DNA from: Pantoea eucrina
GTDB lineage: Bacteria > Pseudomonadota > Gammaproteobacteria > Enterobacterales > Enterobacteriaceae
Direction of reading: 5' to 3'
Assembly (NCBI RefSeq): GCF_001691555.1
Contig: NZ_MAYN01000008.1
Coordinates: 1,356,682 to 1,420,681 of the forward strand
Length of the DNA: 64,000 nucleotides
Shown: positions 18,501 through 28,446 of the stretch, piece by piece
How positions within the stretch are numbered: the first letter of the stretch is position 1
How the letters are laid out: each line of letters begins with the position of its first letter
Notes under the pieces: model-generated
Seen by the model: the letters and a program-made list of their open reading frames with translations, nothing else
Databases searched by the model: none
What the model was told of the DNA's origin: nothing
Position numbers and translations under genes: made by a program

Positions 18501-19119
18501 AGTTTTCATTCCTCTGAAGGGAGTGTGTAGTCGGGGTACAAACGCAGATTAAGCCTGACGTAATTCAGGTAAAACTAGCGCGACGTAACTCACAAAACAG
18601 AATGATTTAAAGGAGTTACGCTGTTGAAGCATGATTAGTGACCGTCAGCTTTATGGATAAAACGGCTGTGTTTTATTATCGAAGGGGATAAATAACTGTA
18701 ATAAACAGAACTGGTTAGATTTGAACAGGCTGGAAGCGATTACAACGGCTGCGTAAAGAATGGTTATGCTGTTGTTCATAAAGCAATAAGCAATTTTGTG
18801 ATAACCCGCACACTACGCCAGACGGTACGCTGGCTTAATCAACCCGTTGTGCCGGCGGGACTTAATTGCCGGCAAAAAATAAATAAAAAAAGCGCGGCGG
18901 TTATCCCCTGTTAGTTTTTCTCACAGCAGGGGAAATAAGATGTTTTCAAAATAGATGTTTTGCTGTGAAACCGCGCGGCATAACTAAAAAAATTGCTACT
19001 ACTGAAGTAATTAATCTACCTGGTCTGAATTTTAAATTTTTTTAACACGGATATATAGACAGCAGCAGCGTGCTCCCTATACTTGAGCCCTCAATCGTTC
19101 TTTCTGTTTAATGGCAATC
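18501..19119. promoter_or_regulatory. ytfQ/cnu divergent intergenic region
   Basis: A 619-bp AT-rich gap between divergent ytfQ and cnu. It holds the GalR-type operator at 18731-18744, an inverted pair CGTAACTC/GAGTTACG at 18584 and 18613, and an inverted pair TCCCCTG/CAGGGGA near 18904-18933. The small gene blr, present here in E. coli, was not found. Promoter hexamers could not be fixed. Confidence 0.55.
18731..18744. promoter_or_regulatory. LacI/GalR-type operator before ytfQ
   Basis: TGGAAGCGATTACA, or TGTAATCGCTTCCA on the minus strand, is a full match to the GalR/GalS-type pattern TGTAAnCGnTTnCA. In E. coli ytfQ is a GalR/GalS target. It resembles the site before araF. Confidence 0.6.
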
Positions 19120-19335
19120 ATGACTGCGCTGGATTACCTGCTAAAATTTCGCAAAGTGAATAATCTTGAGAGTCTTGAAAAACTCTACGATCATCTCAAC
19201 TATTCGCTGACCGATGATAATGACATCATCAATATGTATCGTGCTGCCGATCATCGCCGCGCTGAACTGGTCTCTGGTGGCCGATTATACGATCTGGGCT
19301 GTGTACCTAAGTCAGTGTGGCGCTATGTGGTTTAA
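19120..19335 (+). CDS. cnu: H-NS/StpA co-regulator Cnu (YdgT)
   Basis: Small Hha/YmoA-family protein that binds H-NS or StpA and modulates silencing and the oriC-binding complex. 71 residues, the same as E. coli Cnu, with the family core [38 protein letters not shown] split here only by normal substitutions. An in-frame ATG three codons upstream (19111) is possible; 19120 is chosen by alignment, since neither has a clear ribosome-binding site. It is followed by ydgK after two bases. Confidence 0.93.
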   Translation: MTALDYLLKFRKVNNLESLEKLYDHLNYSLTDDNDIINMYRAADHRRAELVSGGRLYDLGCVPKSVWRYVV

Positions 19336-19337
19336 TT

Positions 19338-19781
19338 ATGTCTGAATCTCTTCACTCACCGCGCATCGGGGGCTGGCTGCTACTGCCGCTGGCCTGGCTG
19401 ATTATGACCATGCTCACCAGCGCACTGGTTATCGCGCTCTACCTGCGTCCTCTGTTTGACAGCGAGCTGCGCACCACTCTGTTTTCACACGCTAATCTGC
19501 TGTTATCGCCGTGGCTGATTTCCCTGCTTACTGCCACTGCGGTCTGGCTCTACAGTATCTGGGTAGGCTGGATATTCTGCAGACGCTCACGGCGCCTGCC
19601 ACGCCACTATACAATCTGGCTGCTGATGACCGTACTGCTGGCGCTGAAAACCTTTGCGTTTACGCCGGTTGCAGACGGCAAAGCGCTGCAGACTTTGCTT
19701 CTGACGCTGCTGGCTGCCGCCCTGTTCGTTCCCTACTTTAAGCGCTCACGGCGGGTTAAACATACGTTTACTGCTCCGTAA
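19338..19781 (+). CDS. ydgK: DUF2569 family inner membrane protein YdgK
   Basis: Predicted inner-membrane protein, 147 residues, matching E. coli YdgK (RIGGWLLLPLAWL near the N-terminus, IIWLL-like segment, and FKRSRRVK before the C-terminus). Four hydrophobic segments are visible. Function is unknown. The start is the ATG at 19338 next to the cnu stop; a longer frame into cnu is not needed. Confidence 0.88.
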   Translation: MSESLHSPRIGGWLLLPLAWLIMTMLTSALVIALYLRPLFDSELRTTLFSHANLLLSPWLISLLTATAVWLYSIWVGWIFCRRSRRLPRHYTIWLLMTVLLALKTFAFTPVADGKALQTLLLTLLAAALFVPYFKRSRRVKHTFTAP

Positions 19782-19894
19782 TTCGTCAGGAATTTAATTC
19801 TGCGTGCTCTCAGGGCTGCTCCCGCCGGCGTAAAGGTTGAGATGTAGCTCTCATTTCCGGATAATATCTGCCTTTAGGCTTCCCAGGTTAAACC

Positions 19895-20476
19895 ATGACC
19901 GATTACTTGCTTCTCTTTATTGGCACAGTGCTGGTGAACAACTTCGTGTTGGTCAAATTTCTCGGCCTCTGCCCGTTCATGGGCGTGTCAAAAAAACTGG
20001 AAACGGCCATTGGCATGGGACTTGCCACCACGTTTGTTATCACCCTCGCTTCGGTGTGCGCCTGGCTGGTTAACCATCTGATTTTGATCCCGCTGGATCT
20101 GGTTTATCTGCGCACCATGGCCTACATCCTGGTGATTGCCGTCGTGGTCCAGTTCACAGAAATGGTGGTGCGGAAAACCAGTCCATCTCTCTACCGGCTG
20201 CTGGGGATCTTCCTGCCGTTAATCACCACCAACTGTGCGGTACTGGGTGTGCCATTACTGAGCGTTAATCTTAACCATACGTTTCTGCAGGCCGCCCTCT
20301 ACGGCTTTAGCGCCTCGCTGGGCTTTTCACTGGTGATGGTGCTGTTTGCCGGCATGCGTGAACGTCTGGTGCTGGCTAACGTGCCGGCACCGTTTAAAGG
20401 TAACTCTATCGCCCTGATTACCGCCGGCCTGATGGCGCTGGCGTTTATGGGCTTTACCGGTCTGGTGAAATTCTGA
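19895..20476 (+). CDS. rsxA: electron transport complex subunit RsxA
   Basis: Integral membrane subunit of the Rsx/Rnf ion-translocating electron transport complex, which in E. coli keeps SoxR reduced. 193 residues, six hydrophobic segments, with the [18 protein letters not shown] and TTNCAVLG stretches whose cysteines hold the membrane iron-sulfur cluster shared with RsxE. It starts the rsxABCDGE-nth operon; rsxB follows one base after its stop. Confidence 0.97.
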   Translation: MTDYLLLFIGTVLVNNFVLVKFLGLCPFMGVSKKLETAIGMGLATTFVITLASVCAWLVNHLILIPLDLVYLRTMAYILVIAVVVQFTEMVVRKTSPSLYRLLGIFLPLITTNCAVLGVPLLSVNLNHTFLQAALYGFSASLGFSLVMVLFAGMRERLVLANVPAPFKGNSIALITAGLMALAFMGFTGLVKF

Positions 20477-20477
20477 T

Positions 20478-21056
20478 ATGACCGCTATCTGGATAGCAAT
20501 TGCTGTACTCAGCGCGCTGGGGCTGATTTTTGGTGGCCTGCTCGGCTACGCTTCGCGCCGTTTTGAGGTGGAAGAAGACCCTATTGTCGAACAGATTGAT
20601 GCCGTACTGCCACAAAGCCAGTGCGGCCAGTGCGGCTACCCGGGGTGCCGCCCTTATGCGGATGCGGTAGGTAATAACGGTGAAGCGATCAATAAATGTG
20701 CACCGGGTGGTGAGCAGACCATGCTCAGGCTGGCTGAACTGCTGAACGTTGAGCCGCAGCCACTTGATGGTGGCGCCGACATCCTTACGCCGGTGCGTAC
20801 CGTCGCGTGGATCGACGAAGAGAACTGCATCGGCTGCACCAAGTGCATTCAGGCGTGCCCGGTGGATGCTATTGTGGGTGCCACGCGCGCCATGCACACC
20901 GTGCTCAGCGACGTCTGCACGGGCTGCGACCTGTGTGTCGCTCCGTGCCCGACTGACTGCATTGAGATGCGCCCGGTCGCCACCACCCCAGCAAGCTGGA
21001 AGTGGGATCTCAACACTATTCCTGTAAAAGTGATCCCGGCAGAACATCATGCTTAA
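20478..21056 (+). CDS. rsxB: electron transport complex subunit RsxB
   Basis: Iron-sulfur subunit of Rsx, 192 residues. After an N-terminal membrane helix (about residues 5-25) it has the CGQCGYPGC cluster motif, then two ferredoxin 4Fe-4S motifs, [12 protein letters not shown] and [12 protein letters not shown]. It transfers electrons within the complex. Its stop overlaps the start of rsxC by eight bases. Confidence 0.97.
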   Translation: MTAIWIAIAVLSALGLIFGGLLGYASRRFEVEEDPIVEQIDAVLPQSQCGQCGYPGCRPYADAVGNNGEAINKCAPGGEQTMLRLAELLNVEPQPLDGGADILTPVRTVAWIDEENCIGCTKCIQACPVDAIVGATRAMHTVLSDVCTGCDLCVAPCPTDCIEMRPVATTPASWKWDLNTIPVKVIPAEHHA

Positions 21057-23571
21057 TCTGTTAAATCTGTTTCGCAAAGAGAAGCTGTGGGATTTTCAGG
21101 GCGGTATTCATCCGCCGGAAATGAAAACACAGTCTAACGGCACGCCGCTGAGCACGCTGCCGTTGCCTGAACAGTTTATTATTCCCCTGAAGCAGCATAT
21201 TGGCCATGAGGGTGAGCTCTGCGTCTCGCCAGGCGATCGCGTGCTGCGCGGTCAGCCGCTGACTTTTGGCAGCGGACGTATGCTGCCGGTACATGCGCCA
21301 ACCTCAGGCACCATAGAGGCTATCGCGCCGCACATGACGGCGCACCCGTCCGGGCTCTCAGAGCTGTGCATTTTCCTGCGGGCTGACGGTGACGATCGCT
21401 GGATCGAGCGTGACGCGCAGCCTGATTACCGCGCGCTGAGCCGGGAAGAGGTCATCAGGCGCATCCACAGCGCCGGCGTGGCCGGGCTGGGTGGCGCCGG
21501 GTTCCCGACCGCCACTAAATTGCGTGGCGGCCTGCAGGGTGTCAAAACGTTAATCATCAATGCCGCAGAGTGCGAGCCTTATATCACCGCTGATGATCGG
21601 CTGATGCAGGATCACGCAGCTGAAGTGCTGGAAGGCTGCCGGATCCTCGCCTGGGTGCTGCAGGCAGAACGCGTTCTGGTAGGTATTGAAGATAACAAAC
21701 CTGACGCCATTGCTGCCCTGAAACAGGCGCTGCGCGGCGAACGCGATATTGAGATCCGGGTTATCCCGACAAAATATCCCTCTGGCGGCGCGAAACAGCT
21801 GACAAAAATCCTGACCGGACGGGAAGTGCCGCACGGCGGACGCTCAACCGATATTGGCGTCCTGATGCAGAACGTCGGTACCGCCTGGGCGGTTAAGCGT
21901 GCGATTGTTGATGGTGAACCCATCACCGAGCGCGTGGTCACGCTGACCGGCGATGCGATTGCGCAACCGCGCAATGTCTGGGGGCGTCTTGGTACCCCGA
22001 TCAGTCACCTGCTGCGCCAGGTCGGTTTCCAGCCGGGTCCGCGTCAGATGGTGATCATGGGCGGGCCACTCATGGGCTTTACCCTGCCCTCCCTCGACGT
22101 GCCGGTGGTAAAAATTACCAACTGTATTCTGGCGCCTGCCGCCAGCGAAATGGCTGCACCGCAGGAAGAGCAATCCTGTATCCGCTGCAGCGCCTGCGCG
22201 GATGCCTGTCCGGCGAAGCTGCTGCCGCAGCAGCTTTACTGGTATAGCCAGGGCGGCGATCATGAAAAAGCGCGCGCGCATAATATCGATGACTGTATCG
22301 AATGCGGCGCCTGCGCCTATGTCTGTCCAAGCAATATTCCGCTGGTTCAGTATTACCGGCAGGAAAAAGCTGAGCTGCGCGCTATCGATCTTGAGGCGAA
22401 ACGTACAGCAGAAGCCAAGGCGCGCTTTGAGGCGCGTCAGGCACGCCTGGAACGCGAGAAACTGGCGCGTGAAGCGCGTCATGAAGAAGCGAAGCAGCGC
22501 GTTGCACGCAGCGATAACGGTGAACGCGACGCTGCCGCTGCTCGCGTTAAAGCGCGTCAGGCGAAAACGCCAGAGCAGGAAATAGCCGAACGTGAAGCGC
22601 GTCACGCCCAGGCGCTGGCACAGCAGGCGGCAACCCAGGCAGAAACGCAGCCGGTTACCCGTCAGACCGGCGATCCGCGTAAAGCGGCGGTGGAAGCCGC
22701 AATCGCCCGGGCGAAAGCGAAAAAAGCGGCTCAGCCAGAGAGCGAAGCCACGGCAGAGAACGACCCGCGTAAAGCAGCGGTGGAAGCCGCAATTGCGCGT
22801 GCGAAAGCGAAAAAGGCAGCCACGGAGCGTCCTGAGGTGAGTCCTGCTGATATGCCGGCAGCGGAAGCCTCTGCACCGGCAACGGAAGAGGATCCGCGTA
22901 AAGCTGCCGTCGCCGCGGCTGTTGCCCGTGCCAAAGCGAAAAAAGCAGCCGCGCAGGCCACAACCGCAGACGAGCCGGTTGCCGAAACGTCTGCGCCGGC
23001 AGCGGAAGAGGATCCGCGTAAAGCTGCCGTTGCCGCAGCTGTTGCCCGCGCCAAAGCGAAAAAAGCAGCCGCGCAGGCCACAACCGCAGACGAACCGGTC
23101 GCCGAAACGCCTGCGCCGGCAGCGGAAGAGGATCCGCGTAAAGCTGCCGTCGCCGCGGCCATTGCCCGCGCCAAAGCGAAAAAAGCAGCCGCGCAGGCCA
23201 CAACCGCAGACGCGCCGGTTGCCGAAACGCCTGCGCCGGCAGCGGAAGAGGATCCGCGTAAAGCTGCCGTTGCCGCAGCTGTTGCCCGCGCCAAAGCGAA
23301 AAAAGCAGCCGCGCAGACCACAACCGCAGACGAGCCGGTTGCCGAAACGCCTGTGCCGGCAGCGGAAGAGGATCCGCGTAAAGCTGCCGTCGCCGCGGCC
23401 GTTGCCCGCGCCAAAGCGAAAAAAGCAGCCGCGCAGGCAGAAAGCTCACCGCCGCAGGCGGTACCGGCGGAACCTGAACCTGAAGACCCACGCAAAGCGG
23501 CCATCGCTGCGGCGGTCGCCCGTGCTAAAGCGCGTAAAGCGCAGCAGCAGCCTTCGACCACTGAGGAATAA
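21049..23571 (+). CDS. rsxC: electron transport complex subunit RsxC with long repeat tail
   Basis: Peripheral NADH- and FMN-binding subunit of Rsx, 840 residues, about 100 longer than E. coli RsxC (740). The first about 440 residues are the conserved core, with [11 protein letters not shown], the NADH/FMN region, and two 4Fe-4S motifs [12 protein letters not shown] and [13 protein letters not shown] charged helical Ala/Lys/Glu region follows, then eight repeats beginning DPRKAAV(A/E)AA(V/I)ARAKAKKA. Five of these recur exactly every 120 bp from about 22890. The extra length is all in this tail. The frame is intact. Confidence 0.96.
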   Translation: MLNLLNLFRKEKLWDFQGGIHPPEMKTQSNGTPLSTLPLPEQFIIPLKQHIGHEGELCVSPGDRVLRGQPLTFGSGRMLPVHAPTSGTIEAIAPHMTAHPSGLSELCIFLRADGDDRWIERDAQPDYRALSREEVIRRIHSAGVAGLGGAGFPTATKLRGGLQGVKTLIINAAECEPYITADDRLMQDHAAEVLEGCRILAWVLQAERVLVGIEDNKPDAIAALKQALRGERDIEIRVIPTKYPSGGAKQLTKILTGREVPHGGRSTDIGVLMQNVGTAWAVKRAIVDGEPITERVVTLTGDAIAQPRNVWGRLGTPISHLLRQVGFQPGPRQMVIMGGPLMGFTLPSLDVPVVKITNCILAPAASEMAAPQEEQSCIRCSACADACPAKLLPQQLYWYSQGGDHEKARAHNIDDCIECGACAYVCPSNIPLVQYYRQEKAELRAIDLEAKRTAEAKARFEARQARLEREKLAREARHEEAKQRVARSDNGERDAAAARVKARQAKTPEQEIAEREARHAQALAQQAATQAETQPVTRQTGDPRKAAVEAAIARAKAKKAAQPESEATAENDPRKAAVEAAIARAKAKKAATERPEVSPADMPAAEASAPATEEDPRKAAVAAAVARAKAKKAAAQATTADEPVAETSAPAAEEDPRKAAVAAAVARAKAKKAAAQATTADEPVAETPAPAAEEDPRKAAVAAAIARAKAKKAAAQATTADAPVAETPAPAAEEDPRKAAVAAAVARAKAKKAAAQTTTADEPVAETPVPAAEEDPRKAAVAAAVARAKAKKAAAQAESSPPQAVPAEPEPEDPRKAAIAAAVARAKARKAQQQPSTTEE
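22671..23550 (+). repeat. tandem repeats inside rsxC
   Basis: Eight copies of a DPRKAA-headed unit. The first two are about 90-120 bp, five have an exact 120-bp (40-residue) period starting at the GAAGAGGATCCGCGTAAAGC sequences near 22885, 23005, 23125, 23245 and 23365, and the last is partial. Copies differ by only a few bases, so copy number is likely to vary by recombination or slippage. Confidence 0.92.
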
Positions 23572-24630
23572 ATGGCCTTTCGTATCGCAAGCTCTCCCTA
23601 CACCCATAACCGGCGCAGCACCGGTAACATAATGCTGCTGGTGGTACTGGCCGCCCTGCCCGGCATGGCGGCGCAGTGGTATTTCTTCGGCAGTGGTTTT
23701 CTGATCCAGGTTGTGCTGGCTATTGCGACAGCGCTGCTGACCGAAGCGGCGATACTGCGGTTGCGTCACAGCGCCGTTAAGCCGGTGCTGGCAGATAACT
23801 CAGCTCTGCTGACCGCGCTGCTGCTCGGGATCAGCCTGCCGCCGCTTGCGCCCTGGTGGCTGATTGTTCTGGGTACCCTGTTTGCCATTCTGATTGCTAA
23901 ACAGCTCTATGGCGGACTGGGTCAGAATCCGTTCAACCCGGCAATGGTCGGCTATGTGGTGCTGCTGATCTCTTTCCCGGTGCAGATGACCAGCTGGCTG
24001 CCGCCCGATGCGCTGCAGGCGGTAAAACCGGACCTGATGGATTCACTCAGTATGGTGTTCCGCGGCCATACGCTGGCAGGCGAAACCATACAGCAGCTGC
24101 AGCTTGGGGTGGATGGCATCAGTCAGGCCACGCCGCTCGATACGTTTAAAACCGGACTGCGTGCCGGCCACAGCGCCGAAGCGCTTCACGCACAGCCCAT
24201 CTACGCCGGGGTGCTGGCAGGGCTGGGCTGGCAGTGGGTCAACCTGGGCTATCTGCTGGGCGGCATGCTGCTGCTGGCAAAAAATGCGATTCGCTGGCAT
24301 ATCCCGGCCAGTATGCTGGCCTCGCTGGCGGTGTGCGCCACGCTCGGCTGGATCTTCTCGCCTGAGACGCTTAATACACCGCTCACCCACCTCTTTTCGG
24401 GGGCGACAATGCTGGGCGCATTCTTTATCGCCACCGATCCGGTTACCGCCTCCACCACTAACCGGGGGCGTCTGATCTATGGCGCGCTGATCGGTCTGCT
24501 GGTCTGGCTGATCCGCAGCTTTGGCGGCTATCCGGATGGCGTAGCGTTCGCCGTGCTGCTGGCAAATATCTGCGTGCCGCTGATTGACTACTACACTCAG
24601 CCGCGCGTTTATGGTCACCGGAAGGATTAA
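23572..24630 (+). CDS. rsxD: electron transport complex subunit RsxD
   Basis: Integral membrane flavoprotein of Rsx, 352 residues, the same length as in E. coli. It contains [34 protein letters not shown] (the region with the flavin-carrying threonine) and [16 protein letters not shown]. It starts at the base after the rsxC stop. Confidence 0.96.
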   Translation: MAFRIASSPYTHNRRSTGNIMLLVVLAALPGMAAQWYFFGSGFLIQVVLAIATALLTEAAILRLRHSAVKPVLADNSALLTALLLGISLPPLAPWWLIVLGTLFAILIAKQLYGGLGQNPFNPAMVGYVVLLISFPVQMTSWLPPDALQAVKPDLMDSLSMVFRGHTLAGETIQQLQLGVDGISQATPLDTFKTGLRAGHSAEALHAQPIYAGVLAGLGWQWVNLGYLLGGMLLLAKNAIRWHIPASMLASLAVCATLGWIFSPETLNTPLTHLFSGATMLGAFFIATDPVTASTTNRGRLIYGALIGLLVWLIRSFGGYPDGVAFAVLLANICVPLIDYYTQPRVYGHRKD

Positions 24631-24633
24631 GGC

Positions 24634-25263
24634 ATGATCGACGCTATTCGCAAAAACGCGGTGACGCTGGGGATGTTTGCCGTGGTGACGACCGGTGTAA
24701 CCGCCGTGGTGAACTATGTGACCAAACCCACCGTTGAGCATCAGACTGCGCTGCAGCAGAAAAACCTGCTGGATCAGGTGGTACCGACCGCGCTGTACGA
24801 TAATGCTATTCAGCAGGAGTGTTATCTGGTGCGCAACGCGGCGCTGGGTAACGAGCAGCCGCATCACCTGTATATCGCCCGTAAAGGCGACAAGCCGGTG
24901 GCCGCGGCGCTGGAAAGCACCGCCCCCGATGGTTACTCCGGGGCGATTCAGCTACTGGTAGGCGCCGACTTCAGCGGTACCGTGCTGGGCGTGCGGGTGA
25001 TTGAACATCACGAAACACCCGGACTGGGTGATAAAATTGAGCTGCGCATCTCTGACTGGATCAACAGCTTTAATGGAAAACAGGTCAAAGGGGCCGATGA
25101 CCCGCACTTTGCCGTGAAGAAAGATGGCGGCGATTTCGATCAGTTTACCGGTGCGACCATTACGCCGCGCGCGGTGGTTAACGCCACTAAACGCACGGCG
25201 CTCTATATTGAAACGCTGCCAGCGACGTTGCGTTCGCTGCCGGAATGTGGAGAAACACCATGA
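24634..25263 (+). CDS. rsxG: electron transport complex subunit RsxG
   Basis: Membrane-anchored, periplasm-facing flavoprotein of Rsx, 209 residues. One N-terminal helix (about residues 10-28), then the FMN-binding domain with [12 protein letters not shown] and the covalent-flavin motif [12 protein letters not shown]. It overlaps rsxE through ATGA. Confidence 0.96.
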   Translation: MIDAIRKNAVTLGMFAVVTTGVTAVVNYVTKPTVEHQTALQQKNLLDQVVPTALYDNAIQQECYLVRNAALGNEQPHHLYIARKGDKPVAAALESTAPDGYSGAIQLLVGADFSGTVLGVRVIEHHETPGLGDKIELRISDWINSFNGKQVKGADDPHFAVKKDGGDFDQFTGATITPRAVVNATKRTALYIETLPATLRSLPECGETP

Positions 25264-25967
25264 GTGAAGCGAAAAATCTGCTGATTGGCGGTTTATGGAA
25301 AAATAACTCTGCGCTGGTACAGCTGCTGGGACTCTGTCCGCTGCTGGCGGTGACCTCCACCGCAACCAATGCGCTGGGGCTGGGGCTGGCCACGACGCTG
25401 GTGCTGACCATTACCAACAGTGCCATCTCCGCCTCACGCCGCTGGGTACCGGCAGATATCCGCATCCCGATTTATGTGATGATTATCGCCTCGGTTGTCA
25501 GCTGCGTTCAGATGCTGATCAACGCTTATGCCTACGGTCTTTATCAGTCGCTGGGGATCTTTATTCCGCTGATTGTCACCAACTGTATTGTCGTGGGCCG
25601 CGCTGAAGCGGTAGCGTCAAAAAGCAGTATCCCGCTCTCCGCGCTGGATGGATTTGCTATCGGTATGGGCGCGACCTGCGCCATGGTCACGCTGGGATCC
25701 CTTCGCGAGCTGATTGGCAGCGGTACGCTGTTCAACGGTGCCGATCAGCTGCTCGGCCCGTGGGCAACCTCGCTGCGCATTGAAGTAGTGCACTTTGATT
25801 CACCTATGCTGCTGGCCATGCTGCCGCCCGGCGCCTTTATCGGTCTCGGCATGCTGCTGGCAGGAAAGTATGTTATCGATCAGAAAATGAAACAGCGCGC
25901 CGTGCTGCGCGCTGAAGCGGAAGCTAAAACAGTGGCTGCGCCAGGTGAAATCGGGAAAGCGGTGTGA
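25260..25967 (+). CDS. rsxE: electron transport complex subunit RsxE
   Basis: Integral membrane subunit paired with RsxA, 235 residues, with [18 protein letters not shown] and [12 protein letters not shown], the cysteine-bearing stretches. The start ATG overlaps the rsxG stop (ATGA), supporting it over an ATG five codons upstream inside rsxG. Its stop overlaps the nth start. Confidence 0.96.
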   Translation: MSEAKNLLIGGLWKNNSALVQLLGLCPLLAVTSTATNALGLGLATTLVLTITNSAISASRRWVPADIRIPIYVMIIASVVSCVQMLINAYAYGLYQSLGIFIPLIVTNCIVVGRAEAVASKSSIPLSALDGFAIGMGATCAMVTLGSLRELIGSGTLFNGADQLLGPWATSLRIEVVHFDSPMLLAMLPPGAFIGLGMLLAGKYVIDQKMKQRAVLRAEAEAKTVAAPGEIGKAV

Positions 25968-26599
25968 ATAAAGAGAAGCGCCTGCAGATCCTGACCCGTC
26001 TGCGTGATAACAATCCGCATCCGACCACTGAGCTGCAGTTCAGCTCACCGTTTGAACTGCTGATTGCGGTCCTGCTCTCGGCTCAGGCGACCGATGTCAG
26101 CGTAAACAAAGCCACGGCCCGTCTTTATCCGGTAGCGAATACTCCGGCGGCCATGCTGGCGCTCGGCGTTGACGGCGTCAAAGCGTACATTAAAACCATC
26201 GGGCTGTTTAACAGCAAGGCGGAAAACGTGATTAAAACCTGCCGCATATTGCTGGAGCAGCATGGCGGCGCGGTGCCGGAAGATCGTGCCGCGCTTGAGG
26301 CGCTGCCGGGCGTGGGCCGTAAAACCGCCAACGTGGTGCTGAACACCGCCTTTGGCTGGCCTACTATCGCCGTCGACACGCATATCTTTCGCGTCAGTAA
26401 CCGTACACGCTTTGCGCCGGGTAAAAATGTGGAAGAGGTTGAAGAGAAACTGCTGAAAGTGGTGCCTGCCGCGTTTAAAGTCGACTGCCATCACTGGCTG
26501 ATTCTGCACGGGCGTTATACCTGTATAGCGCGCAAGCCGCGCTGCGGGGCCTGCCTGATTGAAGACCTGTGCGAATACCGTGACAAGACAGAGATCTGA
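25964..26599 (+). CDS. nth: endonuclease III
   Basis: DNA glycosylase/AP lyase that removes oxidised pyrimidines. 211 residues. Helix-hairpin-helix [12 protein letters not shown] with the catalytic lysine, catalytic Asp in AVDTHIFRV, and the 4Fe-4S cysteine pattern C-x6-C-x2-C-x5-C in [17 protein letters not shown]. It starts with GTG, overlapping the rsxE stop as GTGA, so it is translationally coupled to the rsx operon. Confidence 0.97.
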   Translation: MNKEKRLQILTRLRDNNPHPTTELQFSSPFELLIAVLLSAQATDVSVNKATARLYPVANTPAAMLALGVDGVKAYIKTIGLFNSKAENVIKTCRILLEQHGGAVPEDRAALEALPGVGRKTANVVLNTAFGWPTIAVDTHIFRVSNRTRFAPGKNVEEVEEKLLKVVPAAFKVDCHHWLILHGRYTCIARKPRCGACLIEDLCEYRDKTEI

Positions 26600-26634
26600 A
26601 CGCGCGATGCCGTTTTACTGCACCGCGCGCCATT

Positions 26635-27702
26635 TTACGCTTCCGGGCTGCTCAGCGTAGCCCGTACATGCGGCAGGCACTGCGGATAGTGCTGCTGGAT
26701 ATATTCAATCATCTTCTCCCGCACGTAACAGCGCAGGTCAAACGCGGTAGGTGAATTATGGGCCGTCATCAGTAGCCTGATGGTCATGGTTTTTTCAGTG
26801 GTCTCAGTAACCTGCAGCACCTGCGTCTCCCGATCCCAGAGCCGGGTTTCATTGAGTATTTTTTCAAAATGGTCGCGCAGCGGCTCCAGCGGCATAGAGT
26901 AATCCAGATAAAGAAATACGGAACCTAAAATCTGTGCGTTGTTACGCGTCCAGTTCTGGAACGGATTTTCCGTAAAATAGGTTATCGGCAGTACAAGGCG
27001 GCGCAAATCCCAGAGACGTACAACGACATAGGTCAGGTTTATTTCCTCAATCCAGCCCCACTCTTTTTCTACTACCACCGCATCATCAATTTTTATTGGC
27101 TGGGTAAAAGCAATCTGAATACCGGCAAACAGATTAACCAGCGACTTCTGTAATGCAAACCCGATAATTATACCGGCCACCCCGGCCCCGGCAAGGATCG
27201 TCGTGCCAAACTTGCGCACACCCGGAAAGCTCAGCAAAATCAAAGATAAACAGAGTGTCACCAGCACGACGATGACCACTTTTTTCACATACATGATCTG
27301 CGTGCGAATTTTTCGTGCGCGCAGGTTATTTGAGATATTTATGTCATAACGAATAAACAGCATGTCCTGCGCGACATTAATCATCCTGATCATCAGCGAG
27401 CAGAAGGATAATATAATAAAGATGTGCAGTGTGGCATTAATAAAGCCAAGCGACTCCGGCTGAATATTAACATAATCTACGCCCGCGCTAATGAATAACA
27501 GCGGTAAAATAAGAAACATTGAGCCGCGCAGATGCTTTTCGAGAGATTTGAACAGTTTTTTATCACGCCCCTGCCAGTAACGGATCAGGCTGAGAAGAAC
27601 AAATCGCGCCAGGAAGCCCAGTGCGAGCGACAGTGTGACGAGTAATACAGCAGGCACCCATTGCGGGACACCAGATAACTCACCCAGTATCAACGGCATC
27701 AT
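26635..27702 (-). CDS. MscS-family mechanosensitive channel
   Basis: 355-residue inner-membrane protein of the small-conductance mechanosensitive channel family. Hydrophobic segments lie at about residues 15-38, 58-76, 86-106 and 142-163; a glycine/alanine-rich pore helix follows (AGAGVAGIIIGFALQKSLVNLFAGIQI, about 172-198, cut here by normal substitutions), then a beta-type cytoplasmic domain. It probably opens under membrane tension or is specialised for signalling. Two adjacent ATG codons (27702, 27699) follow GAGGGAAA. E. coli has no gene here between nth and dtpA. It is convergent with nth. Confidence 0.88.
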   Translation of the reverse strand: MMPLILGELSGVPQWVPAVLLVTLSLALGFLARFVLLSLIRYWQGRDKKLFKSLEKHLRGSMFLILPLLFISAGVDYVNIQPESLGFINATLHIFIILSFCSLMIRMINVAQDMLFIRYDINISNNLRARKIRTQIMYVKKVVIVVLVTLCLSLILLSFPGVRKFGTTILAGAGVAGIIIGFALQKSLVNLFAGIQIAFTQPIKIDDAVVVEKEWGWIEEINLTYVVVRLWDLRRLVLPITYFTENPFQNWTRNNAQILGSVFLYLDYSMPLEPLRDHFEKILNETRLWDRETQVLQVTETTEKTMTIRLLMTAHNSPTAFDLRCYVREKMIEYIQQHYPQCLPHVRATLSSPEA

Positions 27703-28446
27703 TTTCCCTCATTGTTGACTGACGGCACGGCATCGCCAGTACGCTGAAAACACTGCCAGTTTCATCGTCAACGATAACCGGCACACAACATTTTGCTGAC
27801 ATGAGTATATGAAATTTATGAGAAACAGCGTCTGCCCGTTGCTGATTATTCGCCCGAAAAGGTGAGCTGATGTTTCCGTCAGCCGCAAACGGCGTCTGAT
27901 GCCGGCTGAGCCGTGCCATGCTCTGCCAGTTTATCCGCCGGTAAAAAGGCCCTGCCGCGCCTGAAAAGTGCAGTTTCTTTTTTCACCTGATTAATTAATT
28001 GGAAAATTTGTGCACCAGATCAACAAAGTAGCGTTTCGGAAACGCCATCCTGCGCTTTTAGCTCAACAATCAACCTATTGTGCCCAAAATTCACTATTAA
28101 GCAGCAATATATGCCGTATAAATATTCATCATTAGTCTGTTATTCTGTTTTACTGCCACCTGGCGGTTTATTTCAGTAAACGGGTTTCTTAAACCCATAT
28201 ATCGCATGTTTATTCTGTTACAATTGATTTACACCCTATTAAACACTAAGTCATCTCGCTTAGTCGCGAATATCGCCCTGCCGGCATCGGGTATTCCAGC
28301 GTGTAAAAAATACTTGCCCTGTGGCTCCGATTCAGCCAAATTAGGCGCCGTTTTTCCTTTCTAATAACAATGTTGCGCGGGATGACCCAGACCGACGCAG
28401 ACTTAATTCCTGTTACAAAACAGGCGATGTATAAACTGAGGTACAC
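27703..28446. other. gene-poor gap between mscS-like gene and dtpA
   Basis: 744 bp with no credible gene. The half next to dtpA is AT-rich (about 27970-28260) and may carry the dtpA promoter and long leader. GTAGCGTTTCGGAAACGCCA at 28029-28048 contains a GCGTTTC/GAAACGC inverted repeat. Short frames on either strand have no family-like sequence or good ribosome sites. Confidence 0.6.

Noticed and set aside
18510..19110. Expected small gene blr between ydgJ and cnu
   Set aside because: No frame resembling the 41-residue Blr protein was found in either strand of this gap.
22655..23632. Long frames on both strands over the rsxC tail (Arg/Leu/Pro-rich and Ala-rich peptides)
   Set aside because: Shadow frames of the 120-bp rsxC repeats; rsxC itself is the coding frame with conserved motifs.
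28246..28446. 66-codon frame upstream of dtpA on the minus strand
   Set aside because: No ribosome site or conserved features; lies in the dtpA control region.
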